NCBI RefSeq assembly: GCF_009905375.1
Contig: NC_133653.1
Coordinates: 70,132,920-70,196,919 of the forward strand
Direction: 5' to 3'
From: Apium graveolens
Lineage: Eukaryota; Streptophyta; Magnoliopsida; Apiales; Apiaceae
Length of the DNA stretch: 64,000 nt
Shown: positions 1-9,875 of the stretch, piece after piece
Position numbering within the stretch: position 1 is the stretch's first letter
How the letters are laid out: each line of letters begins with the position of its first letter
Program-made: the position numbers and the translations under genes
Notes under the pieces: generated by a model
The model's input: only the letters and a program-made list of their open reading frames with translations
What the model was told of the DNA's origin: nothing
Database searches by the model: none

Positions 1-382
1 CTCAGCTAGCTCTTCTTGAGTTGGGACCTCCACCATGTTGTCACTACGAATACCCAAAGCCTTGTTGACATCATTCTCATTAAATTCCACCTGATGCCCT
101 TGAATTGAGCAGTTTACCACCAGAGATGCAGCTTGGTTCTCATGCACAACTGTCTCAACCACATATATGTTCCAGAAATCGCTGAGAACATCCAGATACC
201 GAATGGGATTTGCAGTTAGAGCACCTGTAAAAAATATCTCAGATAGAAACTTAAAAAAACTCTTGAAACTATCATGAGCTTGGTTAGCATCTGTGAATGC
301 AAGGTAGTTGGTGCCCTCCTTTGGGATAAAAGCTCTATCAGTGTTTGCTGCCATTTTAAGTGTTTGAATTTGAGTGGGCAAG
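1..382 (-). pseudogene. Extra ORF downstream of pol in Sirevirus A, 5' part (copy 1)
   Basis: This is the beginning of the additional reading frame that lies behind RNase H in element A, cut by the window edge. It starts at a methionine at 382 (MPTQIQTLK) or more plausibly at the next one (MAANTDRAF). The frame stays open to position 1. The complete counterpart is at 35858-36517, where the visible residues are discussed. A difference inside the reading frame (Gln to His near base 110) separates the two copies. The function is unknown; by position it corresponds to the env-like or aORF slot of Sireviruses. Confidence 0.6.
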
Positions 383-1323
383 AGATTTGAGAGAGAAAGA
401 GTTTGAAATGAAAGAGAATGGTTAAGATTTGCAGAAATTAGGTCACTTGAGATCTCGAAAGCGTAAAGAGGAGTTATGTCGAGATGTCTGGGTATTTATA
501 GAAAAGGTAGGTGACTTCTCGAGAAGTAGAAATAAACGTCTGGGATTTACTTATCAAGAAGTCACATGAGAGAATAGATACATATCGATATGTCACTTTC
601 CTGACTCTTATTGAGAACTAGATAATGACTTATCGAGATGTCAAGTAAATTCCCTATTTATCCTGAATGGACTGAATTTTTCCAATTCTTACTTGAATAA
701 ATCAAAATAAAACTAGAATGATTTTATATCAAAAGTATTTTACTGAAACAATTTATTAATTTAAATTAATTCAGTTCTAAGTTGTCGAGAAGTCTAAAAT
801 GTATACTTGTAGAGAACTCTATGAATTAACATATATCGAGATCTCTATAATGACTTATCGAGAATTCATAATAAGACTTGTCAAGAAGTCCTTCGAGAAG
901 TAAAGAAAGTAACTTATCGAGAACTCTGTCGAGAAGTCTCAAAATGACATGTCGAGAAGTCAGTTAGACTTATCGAGAACCCGGTTCTCTATATACTCTT
1001 GTTCTTTTTGATTCTGTCTTATGCTAATTTCACATATTGAAAATGTAAATTAACAGTTAGATAGTTTTCTTAGAATTTGAAAAATTCCAAGGTAAATTTT
1101 GAATTTTGAAAAATAAATATACAGAGAATTTTGAACTATTTATAACTCATATTCCAGTTAATTTCTAATTAAATCAAATTGATTTTGATTTACTGGAAAT
1201 TATTATGCTGCAACACATCAGCTGAGTTCTTGCCTTTAGGATGAAGAACTTAGCATTCCAATTTCACCAACAAGTCTAGTGAAAGTTGCTTAATCCAAAG
1301 TTTTAGTGAAAATGTCAGCTAAT
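383..1323. repeat. Non-coding spacer with a dispersed TCGAGAAGTC word (Sirevirus A, copy 1)
   Basis: No gene lies here. Between about 475 and 985 the word (T)ATCGAGAAGTC and close variants (TCGAGATGTC, TCGAGAACTC, TCAAGAAGTC) recur more than a dozen times. One copy is a perfect palindrome, ACTTCTCGAGAAGT at about 519-532. The word sits between RNase H and the extra ORF, and the same block recurs at 36518-37459. Sireviruses are known for palindromic motif clusters in their non-coding parts, and this looks like a family-specific version. The rest of the stretch (985-1323) is AT-rich and shows nothing recognisable. Confidence 0.7.
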
Positions 1324-2866
1324 TTATTTTCTAGTTAGAACTAAAACAAGCTCAATAGTACCATTTGCAACATGGACTCTAATAAAATGGTACCTTACAT
1401 CAATGTGCTTTGTTCTAGAATAATTAACTGGATTAGTAACAATAGATATAACACTAGTATTGTCACACATAATTGGAATTTTATGTAACACTAGGCCATA
1501 GTCCATTAGCTAATTTCTAATACAAAGCACTTGAGCACAACAACTTCCAGCATCTATGTATTCAGTCTCATCTGTGGAATTTGACACAAGTTGTTGTTTC
1601 TTGCTATACCGGGATACAAGTCTTTGTCCAAGAAATTGACACCTTCCACTAATATTCTTTATGTCAACCCTATATTCAGCAAAATTTGCATTTGTGTATC
1701 CAACAGCTTCAAATCCTGTTCCCTTAGGATATCATAATTCCAAGTTTGGTGTCCCCTTCAAGTATCTAAAAATTCTTTTCACAACCATCAAATGTGATTC
1801 TTTTAGATTAGCTTGAAATCTTGTACACAGACATGTTGCAAACATAATGTCTGGTCTACTAGCTGTCAAATACAACAAAGACCCAATCATTCATCTATAA
1901 CTTGAAATGTCTAGACTTTTTCCTTTCTAATCTTCATCGGACTTTGTAGCTGTAGACATAGGTGTTGATGCAGGTGAACAATCAACCATTCTGAACTTCT
2001 TCAATAAATCTCTAACATACTTGGTTTGGCTGATGAAAATTCCATCACTTCTTTGACTGACTTGTCCAAGAAAGTAACTTAATTCTCCCATCATGCTCAT
2101 TTCATATTCACTCTGCATGACTCTTTAGAATTTTTGACATAGCTTTTCATTAGTAGAACCAAAAATGATACCATCCACTAGATTTAAAATAGGATCATAT
2201 CACCACCATGCTCCTTTTAGAATAGAGTCTTTTCAGTTGTTTCTCTAGTGAATCCATGTTTAATAAAAAATTCTGACAATGTATCATACCAAGCTCTAGG
2301 TGATTGCTTTAATCCATAGAGAGCCTTGAGTAGTTTGTAGACAAATTCTGGAAATTTTGGATCTTCAAACCCAGGTGGCTGTTGTACATAAACTTCTTCC
2401 TCCAACTCACCATTAAGGAATGCACTCTTTACATCCATCTGATACACTTTAAAGTTTGAGTGTACAACAAATGCAAGAAAGATCCTTATTGTTTCAAGTC
2501 TTGCAACTAGAGCAAAAGTTTCATCATAGTCAACTCCTTCGTCCTGTGAGTAGCCTTTTGCAATCAGCCTTGCTTTATTCCTTGTTACAATTCCATTTTC
2601 ATCCATCTTGTTTATGTAGACCCACTTTGTTTCAATTATACTTCTGTTCTTTGGTGCAGGGACCAATTTTCAAACTTTATCTCTTTCAAACTGATTTAGC
2701 TCCTCTTGTATAGCAGATATCCAGTCAGGACCAAGTAGAGCATCCTCAATTTTCTTAGGCTCAATTTGTGAAAGAAAGCATGCATGTAGACATTCATTAG
2801 CAGTTGCACTTCTAGTCCTCACACCAACATATGGATCACCAATAATTGCTTCCCTAGTGTGACCCC
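1324..2866 (-). pseudogene. Reverse transcriptase-RNase H of Sirevirus A (copy 1, broken)
   Basis: Copia-type RT and RNase H remain in pieces. The largest open piece (2217-2666) contains the RT core with [11 protein letters not shown], the first catalytic aspartate in [12 protein letters not shown], and PPGFEDP and [14 protein letters not shown]. The YVDD box is degenerate: a stop precedes it and the nearby reading is LVDG in place of YVDD. RNase H (about 1324-1890) reads GYTNANFAEY where active elements have GYTDAD, so the catalytic aspartates are lost. The end (1324-1506) holds CDNTS and SRTKHIDVRYHFIRVHV. A Trp-to-stop change interrupts the N-terminal side at about 2672. The sequence is homologous to 37460-39002. 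Confidence 0.82.
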
Positions 2867-3521
2867 TATCCCACTTTCTGATATGATTTTGTTAACTTGA
2901 GGTTTCTGCATTTTCTTCACCATTGGCATGACTTGCAAAACTTTCTTATCTTTCTCCCCCTGAGTTTGTGCTATCAAATTGAGGTGTTTGAGATGAGTTT
3001 CCATTATCATGATTCACTTGCTCAGTTGACTCTTTATTCATTCTGTTCCTTGTGTTGATCTCAGAATCATCTTCAGAACCACTATCAATGTTGAAATTTT
3101 CAAGGCACTCTGAGTCTGGACACTTATCCTCATCAAAAGTCACATATGTGCTTTCCATAATCTTCTTTTGTTCAAGCACATAGACTCTGTAGAAAGTTCC
3201 TTCCAATAAATATCCCAGAAAAATTGCTTCAAAAACCTTAGGGTCAAATTTTCCCACATATTCAGAGTTATCTTTTAATACAAAACACTTGCTTCTAAAC
3301 ACATGCAGATTTTTCATAATAGGCTTCCTTTTCGATAAAATTGAGGAGGGTGACTTGCCAAGTTTTTGCTGATGAGATATCTGTTTTGAGTGTAGCATGC
3401 AATGTTGACAGCTTCTTCCCAAAAATTTATTGGCAACTTGGCATCTTACTTTGTTCAACAGATGCCTTGGTGTAGAAGCAACATATTCCATCCTTATTTG
3501 CTGAGTATAAATATGCAACAA
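2867..3521 (-). pseudogene. Integrase C-terminal part and linker of Sirevirus A (copy 1); catalytic core deleted
   Basis: The open segment 2946-3521 covers the integrase C-terminal side (KSPSSILSKRKPIMKNLHVF, DNSEYVGKFDPKVFEAIFLGY) and an acidic linker toward RT. Upstream, the sequence passes from the protease-to-integrase junction (reading CCFYTKASVEQSK) straight into the stretch that normally follows the catalytic Glu (LPINFWEEAVNIACYTQ, other frame) at about 3435-3445. The HHCC zinc region and all three DDE residues are therefore missing. The deletion is shared with copy 2 (about 39570-39580), so it predates the duplication. Confidence 0.72.
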
Positions 3522-3872
3522 ACAAGCTTCCCTTTCTTACTCCTTTCAAAGCAACTTCACCAGACTTTTTGCTGATAATCCAGCATTCTCTTTTTTCAAA
3601 TGAAATATTGAATCCTTTATCTGTGAATTAACTGACACTCAGGAAATTCACCTCAAGACCAGCTACTAGTGCTACATCTTCAATGACAACATTTACAAAA
3701 ACTAGCTTGCCATATCCCATTGTCAATCCTTTGTTGTTGTCTCCAAAAGTCACCAATGGGCTAGCCATCTCCTCAAACTGTGATAGCAGGGCCTTATCAC
3801 CTGTCATATGCCTAGAGCATCAACTGTCTTTGATCTATGACTTTCTCCACTTTGCCCTACAAACAATGAGGA
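3522..3872 (-). pseudogene. Protease region of Sirevirus A (copy 1, broken)
   Basis: On the minus strand a retropepsin-like region can be followed across frames: CHMTGDKALLSQFEEM, then VTFGDNNKGLTMGYGKL, then FLSVSQFTDKG and KSGEVALKGVRKGSLFVA. These are the flanks of the Sirevirus protease and the pre-integrase junction. The expected YLDSGCS catalytic segment is not readable, because the sequence upstream of HMTG has diverged and contains stops. The plus-strand open frame over the same bases is only a shadow. Confidence 0.6.
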
Positions 3873-4207
3873 TTAAATGTGTTTAGCTACCCAAGCAGTG
3901 TTGGGTACTTTTTTCTTGTTAACAGAATTTGCAGTAATAGAATTTGATAATTCAGAAAGAACAGTGTTCAAATTTTGATTTGCAGTTTCCTTCTTAGGAG
4001 TAGACTCAATTCTTGCATCTTTGAGATTAACTCTCAGTCTATGACAGCTTGTCGTTACTTTTATGTTGCAAGGAATGCAATCAAATTTGTCATAGAAGAA
4101 ATATAGATCTTCAGCCTTTTCTTTATTGTATCTGCAGGCTCCCACTTTTTGCTCACTAACAACCTTTTTGCAAAGGTGAGTTAGGTGATTTGTATAGACA
4201 TACTTCT
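3873..4207 (-). pseudogene. Gag C-terminal part of Sirevirus A (copy 1), truncated by a T-element LTR
   Basis: This frame reads from the T insertion at 4207 downward. It begins with KKYVYTNHLTHLCKKV, whose HLTHLC is the second half of a CCHC zinc knuckle; the first half (CQN) lies at 54662-54667 in the other copy of the locus. A basic, low-complexity Gag tail follows, ending KKKVPNTAWVAKHI before a stop. The first residues of the longer frame (MDLGHIPF) come from the inserted LTR. Confidence 0.66.
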
Positions 4208-5130
4208 TGAAAGGAATATGTCCTAAGTCCAATCATGTATTAGGATTTAGGAATAACTTTTTATCTGTTTTAATTTCATTGATATTAATAAAAGACTTGT
4301 TTTGTTTTTATTACGGGCTCTATCTATTTAAGTGTTTAAATAAGATATACCATAGTTTAGAGTAAAGCTTTTATGGATTATGATGAGATCATAATAGTGA
4401 GACCTAAAAGATGATAACTCTAAACTTAAATAGTTCCTGGTCATAGGATTACTAACTGGTAATTAATAATTCGTAAAGATCGGTACATATTATGCTTGCT
4501 TCATTATGAAGGATGTCTATTCTCATAGACATTTGTGTGGTGACACTATAGCTAGTATGTAGGTGCTTATTATAGAATAAGTTCACTGAACATGACTCGC
4601 ACAGCTGAACAACTGATGGAGTTCACTCACGTGTCAACAGTTGTTCACATAGTGATAGTTGTACAAGTATCCTTAGACTTGAGGTCATCATAGTCATCTT
4701 GTGTACACTGAACTATGCTTTGGTTTAGTTCTTAGTCTCCAGGGACAATTATTAGGGCTCTACTGGGTATAGGAATTTGTACACGAAGATAGTGTATGAT
4801 CAGTAAAGGATCTACCCCTTCCAGTGAAGCAAGCGAATGTTCAAGGCTGATCCACTTATGCTAGTTCAGGAATCTCTGGCCAGAGTGAATGAAATTAGAA
4901 AGGAGTTTCTAATTTGCATAGAACTAAGCATAGTAAATGGTAAGCAAGTGATTAAATTATATAGGCTTGACACGAGATCCATGCCTTGTATTTAATCATG
5001 GACATTGTAGGGTAGAAGGAGTTTATTGTACGGTAACTATTCACTGAATAGGTTCTTGGTATTCTAAGCAGTGAATTTGTATTATCCGGATAGTCGCGAT
5101 ATGCTGAGAAGAAACCCTCACGATGTAGAA

Positions 5131-5160
5131 TAAATATGATTAATTAATTAATCATATTTA
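5131..5160. repeat. Perfect 30-bp palindrome inside the LTR
   Basis: TAAATATGATTAATT is followed directly by its reverse complement with no spacer. The same palindrome lies in LTR b (11461-11490), d (24206-24235), e (41266-41295), f (47601-47630) and g (53925-53954). In LTR c one arm is deleted (around 17902-17921). Confidence 0.9.
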
Positions 5161-5570
5161 ATAAATTAGAGAATTTATATAAATAATGATAAAATAGTTT
5201 TATTATTATTTATTTCTACTACCGGCATAATATTGAATCTACAGGGTCACACCATAAAAAGAAAATGATTTAATGGTGGAGGAATTAATTAATAATGGCT
5301 AATAATTATTTATTTATGAAATAAATAATTAATTGGCAAATTTAATAATTGATTAAATGAGATTTAATTGATTATAAATTAATTAAGAAAAGTTCTTAAT
5401 ATTATTAATTAAGAATTTAATTTTTGGAAATTAAATTAAGAGAGAGAATTATTTCTAAAGTGTTTAGAAAAAGGATTAATAATTAAAAGGTGTTTTAATT
5501 ATTAATGAGAATAATAAATGGGTTAATAATAATAATATTTTATGGGAAAATTTCAGCTGAAAATTTTGCC

Positions 5571-5578
5571 TATAAATA
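5571..5578 (+). promoter_or_regulatory. Putative LTR TATA box
   Basis: TATAAATA lies about 300 bp before the LTR end, downstream of a conserved GGGAAAATTTCAGCTGAAAA block. Its position suits a U3/R boundary promoter for the T element. The same site is present in every LTR of the family. Confidence 0.55.
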
Positions 5579-5869
5579 TACTATTATAAACCCTATTTTT
5601 ATTCTAACCTGAACCCAAAATTTTTTAGAAAAACCTAATTCTCTCCACATCCTCCTCCTCCTACTTAACGTCGTTTTATTGGTGGATACCGGTGGAGTGC
5701 TTTACGTTTGAGGAGCAGCTGCTAAGGATCTCCGATCGTTGTTTTTGGATCGCTATTAAAGGTTAGTAATCGATTCATATATTTTTAATCATGATTTATA
5801 TGCTTTTATTTGGATTTTATATGTGTAAAAGTGTTTTACCATGCCTCCGCTGTGATTAAAATCCAACAA

Positions 5870-5881
5870 TGGTATCAGAGC
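5870..5881 (+). other. Primer-binding site, initiator tRNA-Met type
   Basis: TGGTATCAGAGC follows the LTR end after a single A. It is complementary to the 3' end of plant initiator tRNA-Met, the usual primer of copia elements. Equivalent sites are at 12199-12210, 17181-17192 (minus), 23485-23496 (minus), 42005-42016 and 48339-48350. Confidence 0.92.
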
Positions 5882-6140
5882 ATAGGTTGTATGCATATAG
5901 ATCTGTGGTAAAAATTTCAGAATTTTATGTGCTTGTATGAATTAATTATGATTTTTACAAGTTATATCATGGATTAATTTTGTCTGATGAGAAATCGTTT
6001 CTCAGAATAATTTTGAATGTTGATCTGGGTTCTACAAGTGTTGTAGATCGTCTGGGTATTTTTTTAATAATTTTATGATGTATGGATTATTTATTATGAA
6101 TTTTTGAAGTTATTTTAATTAAATTCGTAATTAAATAAAG

Positions 6141-6164
6141 ATATATATATATATATATATATAT
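6141..6164. repeat. (AT)n microsatellite in the T leader
   Basis: There are 12 AT units here. Counts differ in the other copies: 9 in C2 (12470-12487), 11 in C3 (16900-16921), 9 in C4, 14 in C5 and 10 in C6. It is the fastest-changing site between copies. Confidence 0.85.
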
Positions 6165-6342
6165 GAATTGTAAGTATGTATATATATATGTACATCTGCA
6201 TCTGCTGCTTGTCTGTCTGATGGCACGGGAAGCAAAGCAAGGAACAGACACGAGAAAGAATGTCAGGCGCGGCGATCGAAAAAAAAAAGCAACGGCGGCT
6301 GCTACAGGCGTGTGTGGCGCACGCGCGCGCGGGTGGGTGTCG

Positions 6343-6443
6343 CGCATTCCGTGAATGCGTTACACCCTGTGGTGCATTCATGGAATGCGTTACACCTTTT
6401 AATGGCTTAAAAGGGTTGTAACGCATCACCGGAATGCGTTACA
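6343..6443 (+). other. Leader hairpin cluster 1 (AATGCGTTACA words)
   Basis: CGCATTCCGTGAATGC (6343-6358) pairs along 16 bp with GCATTCATGGAATGCG (6374-6389) across a 15-nt loop. In the other copies the second arm is GCATTCACGGAATGCG, a perfect match; C1 has a C-to-T change that still allows a G-U pair in RNA. Next, TGTAACGCAT (6417-6426) pairs perfectly with ATGCGTTACA (6434-6443) across a 7-nt loop. Two further AATGCGTTACA-type words follow up to 6475. Equivalent blocks begin at 12667 (C2), 42483 (C5) and 48808 (C6). Confidence 0.8.
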
Positions 6444-7163
6444 GGGCTTGTAACACGTTCTTGTAATGCGTTACAGCCCAACTGTCCACATTAAATTTGA
6501 TTTTTTGGGAGTTTCGTAACTCCGTTTTGGGCGTGCAATATATCGTTGGATTCGTTTTTCCGAGACGGATCTAATGGAGTGATCAAATTTTAGTTTATAT
6601 AAAATTTTTGAACTGTTTATTTCCGAAAGTATTTTAAAGCTGTTTTTAACTGTTTTAACTGCTTTTAAATGCCTCATGTGATACATAGAGATGTATAATG
6701 CTTAGACCAATATGCTAGATGATGTAACATGCCTACCTTGACGTTTATTCATGTTTATATATGTGATATATGCTTACTTTATCATGCGATGATAGATTTA
6801 GGTGAACTTAAATGAACATAAGGCGTTTGTTAGACAACCTAGTATAGTGAAATTGTTTCATAACCTTAATAATAATATTATGAATACAATCATGAGATTC
6901 TTATGTTTATGAAACACGTAATTGAATATGAATTTTCGATATGAGAGAAAGGATGATTCTGTCAACAACAGATTTCTATCTGTAAGAAAAGGTTATTAAG
7001 TGACGTTTCTTGACAATGCTCCACCCGATTTGGGAATCGTCTGATTATCGATTATTGATTTGAAATATTTAATTTAAAAGGAAGAATTTCTTTATAATAT
7101 GATTATGATTTTAACATAATATAATCCCTCTAAAATTAAATAATATCAAGTAGTAATTGGCCA

Positions 7164-7559
7164 ATGACACAACGGGCTTGTGTCGGTCATAGCCTTCCAA
7201 CATGATAGAAAAGTAGTTCTTATTTTTGAATCATTGTCGGTTCGTGCTACAGCCGAGGGCTTTGATTTCGAAATAAGAAATACTTGTCTATTACATAGAG
7301 ATGTGTACATTGAATAAGAATCTAAAGGTCGGTACGTGCCACAGCCGTGGGCCTTTGGGGACTGATTCAATTGTACGGAATGTTGGGTTAGACTTGACTT
7401 AGAATATTGAGTTTGTCGTGCCACAGCCGTGACTCAATTATTCAAGAGGCTAAAGTTTGATTAGGGAATAACATAAGATGTAATTGACAAGAGTTGTCTG
7501 CCTATTGAACATTACATGGCGGTTCGTGCTACAGCCGGGGTTGTGTAATGGAATGTAGG
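7164..7559 (+). other. Leader hairpin array 2: stem-loops presenting a shared CGG-loop-CCG motif
   Basis: Five stem-loops lie in a row. H0: GACACAA/TTGTGTC (7166-7172, 7178-7184). H1: TTCTTATTT/AAATAAGAA (7217-7225, 7271-7279) plus GAATCA/TGATTT and TCGG/CCGA. H2: ATTGAAT/ATTCAAT (7309-7315, 7365-7371), AAAGG/CCTTT and CGG/CCG. H3: TTGAGT/ACTCAA (7407-7412, 7432-7437) with flanking pairs CTTGA/TCAAG. H4: CATTACA/TGTAATG (7510-7516, 7544-7550), CCTA/TAGG and CGG/CCG. H1, H2 and H4 carry a 12-nt apical loop TWCGTGCYACAG closed by CGG/CCG; H3 keeps CGTGCCACAGCCG without the first three bases. The basal stems are unrelated in sequence yet each is self-complementary. Confidence 0.8.
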
Positions 7560-7738
7560 ATCCCTATTCCCACTAGCATTATAAATGCTTAATTTTTCAC
7601 GTAGGGGGTTGAATAAATTAGATAAACTAGTGGGAACCACTTATGAATAAAGACCCGATTCATATAGTGTTTTGAAATGAAATTGAATATTTGCTAAGTG
7701 TTGTTATGTGTTTATCATTTACAGATTTACTATACATT

Positions 7739-8993
7739 ATGTCTTCTGCACTATCACTCAGGAGCATACTAGATGCTCACAAATTGACCGGTCCTAATTA
7801 TGTTGACTGGCTTTGAAACTTGAGAATTGTTCTCAGGATTGAGAAACTGGAATATGTGATTGACTCACCTAAGCCTACTGAACCTGCTAGTGATGCACAT
7901 AATGATGAACATGTTGTGTATCGTAAGTGGGTAGATGATGCAAATGTTGCTCAATGCATCATGCTAGCTTCCATGAACATTGAGCTACAGAAGCAACATG
8001 AGCATATGGATGCTCACACTATCCTCATGCATCTACAAGAGTTGTATGATGTGGCAGGGAGGACAGCTCGATATGAGATATCGAAGGAGCTGTTCGGTTG
8101 TAGGATGTCTGAGGGATCATCTGTGAATGACCATGTACTTAAGATGATCAATTTGAAACGAACAACTTGGTTTTGCCATGGATGGGGAGCTGAGCCAAGA
8201 CTTGGTCTTGCAATCGCTTCCGAATTCGTTCTCGCAGTTTGTTGTGAACTTTCACATGAATAAGTTGGACGTCAGCCTGCCTGAACTCCATAACATGTTG
8301 AAGACTGCGGAATCAAATTTTCCCCCTAAGAAGAGTTCTGTTCTTCTAATTGGTGAAGGTTCCAATCCTAAGAAAAGGAAGAGGAACCCTTCCAAGAAGA
8401 AGAAAGTAGGTGAGAAAATGCCGATTCCACCAAAAGCTAAAGATCCCAAGAGCAAAGTTATTTGCTTTCACTGTAACAAGGTGGGGCACTGGAAGAGGAA
8501 CTGCAAGGTATACCTTGCAGAATTGAAGAAGAAGAAGGGTAGTGAGACTACCGCTTCTGATTCAGGTATGTTCATGATAGAAGTGAATATGTCATTAAAT
8601 CAAATTTCTACTTGGGTATTAGATACCGCCTGTGGTTCTCATATCTGCAATTTATTACAGGGACTAAGGAGAAGTAGGACTCTTGAGGAAGATGAGGTGA
8701 TTCTACTGATGGGAAATGGAGCAAGAGTTGCTGCTGAAGATGTAGAATCATTTCATTTAAATATGCCTACGGGCAAGACTATTGTTTTAAATAATTGTTA
8801 TTTTGTTCCCTCGATTGTGAGGAATATTATTCCCATGTTAGACTTGGCTGGATTTTCATTTATTATTGAGAATAATGAATGTTCTATTCTTAGAGATAAT
8901 ATTCTTTATGGACGTGGTACTTTAAATAACGGTCTGTATAAATGTGACATAATTTACTTCAGATTGAACAAACTAATAAAAGAAAAGGGATGA
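7739..8993 (+). pseudogene. T element C1 gag-protease (frameshifted)
   Basis: Gag starts MSSALSLRSILDAHKLTGP and has the copia Gag fold region (RYEISKELF, SVNDHVLKM). A shared frameshift at about 8150-8165 (before FCHG / at MDGELSQDLVLQSLP) splits it into two overlapping frames. In C1 an Arg codon is TGA at about 7814. The second part holds a lysine-rich basic patch (KKRKRNPSKKKKVG) that looks like a nuclear localisation signal, one intact CCHC knuckle CFHCNKVGHWKRNC, and then the protease segment WVLDTACGSHIC, where the usual D-S/T-G is D-T-A. It ends at TGA after LNKLIKEKG. The start is chosen because it matches the Gag N-terminus of related plant copia elements. Confidence 0.85.
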
Positions 8994-9875
8994 TGAAAAT
9001 CTCACTTCATTGTGGCACTGCAGTCTCCATTTAGTAGATATGGAGAGAGGGCTGCAAATTTGCTAGGAATGGTACACACAGATGTATGTGGACCAATGTC
9101 TACGCAAGCCATGGGTGGATTTTCATACTTCATTACTTTCGTGGATAATAGATCTAGATTCGGATATGTGTTTGATGAAACACAAGTCTGAAGCCTTTGA
9201 AAAGTTCAAAGAGTATAAGTATGAAGTGGAGAAACAAACCAAACATAGTATTATAATTCTTCGATTAGATCGAGGTGGTGAATACTTGAATGGAGAGTTT
9301 CTGGATTATCTCAAAGTAAATGGTATAGTCTCCCAGTGGACGCCTCCAGATTGGTATCTGAAAGGAGAAATCGAACTTTGTTAGACATAGTTCGGTCCAT
9401 GATGAGCTATGCAAATCTTCCACTATTCCTATGGGGTTATGCATTGGAAACCTCAGCATATTTACTGAATAAGGTGCCTTCCAAATATGTTCCTCAAACT
9501 CCGTATGAGATATGGAAAGAAAGGAAACCGAGTCTTAAACACGTTAAGATTTGGGGATGTCCAGCTTATGTCAAGTAAGTTGACCCAGATAAGCTGGAAT
9601 ATCGATCCGTAAAATGTAGTTTTGTGGGATATCCTAAAGAGACTTTAGGGTATTACTTTTACATCGATCATCGGGTGTTTGTCTCCAGACATGCTACCTT
9701 CTTGGAAAAGGAGTTTATCCTTGAAGGAAACAGTGGGAGAAAAATTGAACTTGATGAAGTTCAAGAAGCACAAACTACTATGGATCAAGTGGAAACACCT
9801 GTTCTGACTGAACAACCTTCTGTGGAACAGCCCATTCGTAGGTCAGGGAGAGTGTCTCGCCAACCTGAGAGGTAA
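8994..9875 (+). pseudogene. T element C1 integrase (HHCC region deleted, frameshifted)
   Basis: ENLTSLWHC, the entry to the HHCC zinc domain, is joined directly (about 9022) to HLVDMERGLQ, the sequence just before the catalytic core, so the zinc domain is gone. In the core, the first aspartate is in HTDVCGPM, the second in RLDRGGEYL and the glutamate in LVSERRNRT, but these fall in three different frames because of small indels near 9170 and 9350. The C-terminal part (PLFLWGYALETSAYLLN, KIWGCPAYVK, GYPKETLGYYFY, FLEKEF) is well preserved and ends RRSGRVSRQPER. Confidence 0.84.

Larger units (their letters stand above)
1..4207 (-). mobile_element. Sirevirus-like Ty1/copia element A, copy 1 (internal fragment)
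   Basis: This is a decayed fragment of a Sirevirus-type copia element read on the minus strand. Reading from 4207 downward it carries the end of Gag, protease, a rump of integrase, RT, RNase H, a non-coding spacer and the start of an extra ORF. It is a direct copy of 36136-40342, differing by scattered substitutions and a few short indels (about 1% or less by eye). The left end lies outside the window, and the right end is cut by the insertion of a T element LTR at 4208. The lineage call rests on pol wording such as MGELSYFLGQV and on the extra ORF behind RNase H. No long open frame survives, so it is dead. Confidence 0.88.
4208..5868 (+). repeat. T element LTR a (left-outer type), 1661 bp
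   Basis: This LTR starts TGAAAGGAATATG and ends AATCCAACA, followed by a primer-binding site. The start is set 11 bp upstream of the more obvious TGTCCTAAG because in complete copies the polypurine tract AAGTGGGAGAT sits directly before TGAAAGG, and because the 5-bp flanks then match as a target duplication. It is very AT-rich in its middle, with a perfect 30-bp palindrome at 5131-5160. It belongs to the same sub-type as 40343-42003 and 23498-24977 (for example GATGATAAC, GAAGCAAGCG, CTACCGGCATAA) and differs at roughly two dozen sites from LTRs b, c, f and g. Confidence 0.93.
5882..7738 (+). other. Structured non-coding leader of T element C1
   Basis: About 1.86 kb between the primer site and the gag ATG holds no credible coding frame. 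It contains an (AT)12 tract (6141-6164), a CpG-rich patch (6310-6345), a cluster of hairpins made from AATGCGTTACA words (6343-6480), an AT-rich middle and a run of stem-loops with one shared apical motif (7164-7559). Open frames on either strand here are shadows: they cross hairpin stems and have no family resemblance. A leader of this length before gag is long for a copia element and may carry packaging, dimerisation or translation signals; that is inference. Confidence 0.7.

Noticed and set aside
4219..5868. LTR start placed at TGTCCTAAG (4219)
   Set aside because: With that start the polypurine tract would not abut the LTR and the flanking 5 bp would not match; the start TGAAAGG solves both.
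6087..6429. Overlapping short frames rich in Tyr-Ile
   Set aside because: They are translations of the (AT)n tract and CpG patch of the leader and differ with microsatellite length.
7237..7256. GGTTCG in the hairpin loops resembles a tRNA T-loop
   Set aside because: No acceptor, D or anticodon arms can be placed around it, and the conserved part continues as TGCTACAG, which is not the tRNA consensus.
7146..7424. Minus-strand frame of 92 codons repeated in every complete T copy
   Set aside because: It runs antisense through the hairpin array; its conservation follows from the copies being nearly identical.
7231..7545. Four copies of CGGTTCGTGCTACAGCCG could be read as a small CRISPR-like array
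   Set aside because: Spacing is irregular, the repeats are imperfect, the spacers carry stems pairing around each repeat, and the context is a plant retrotransposon leader.
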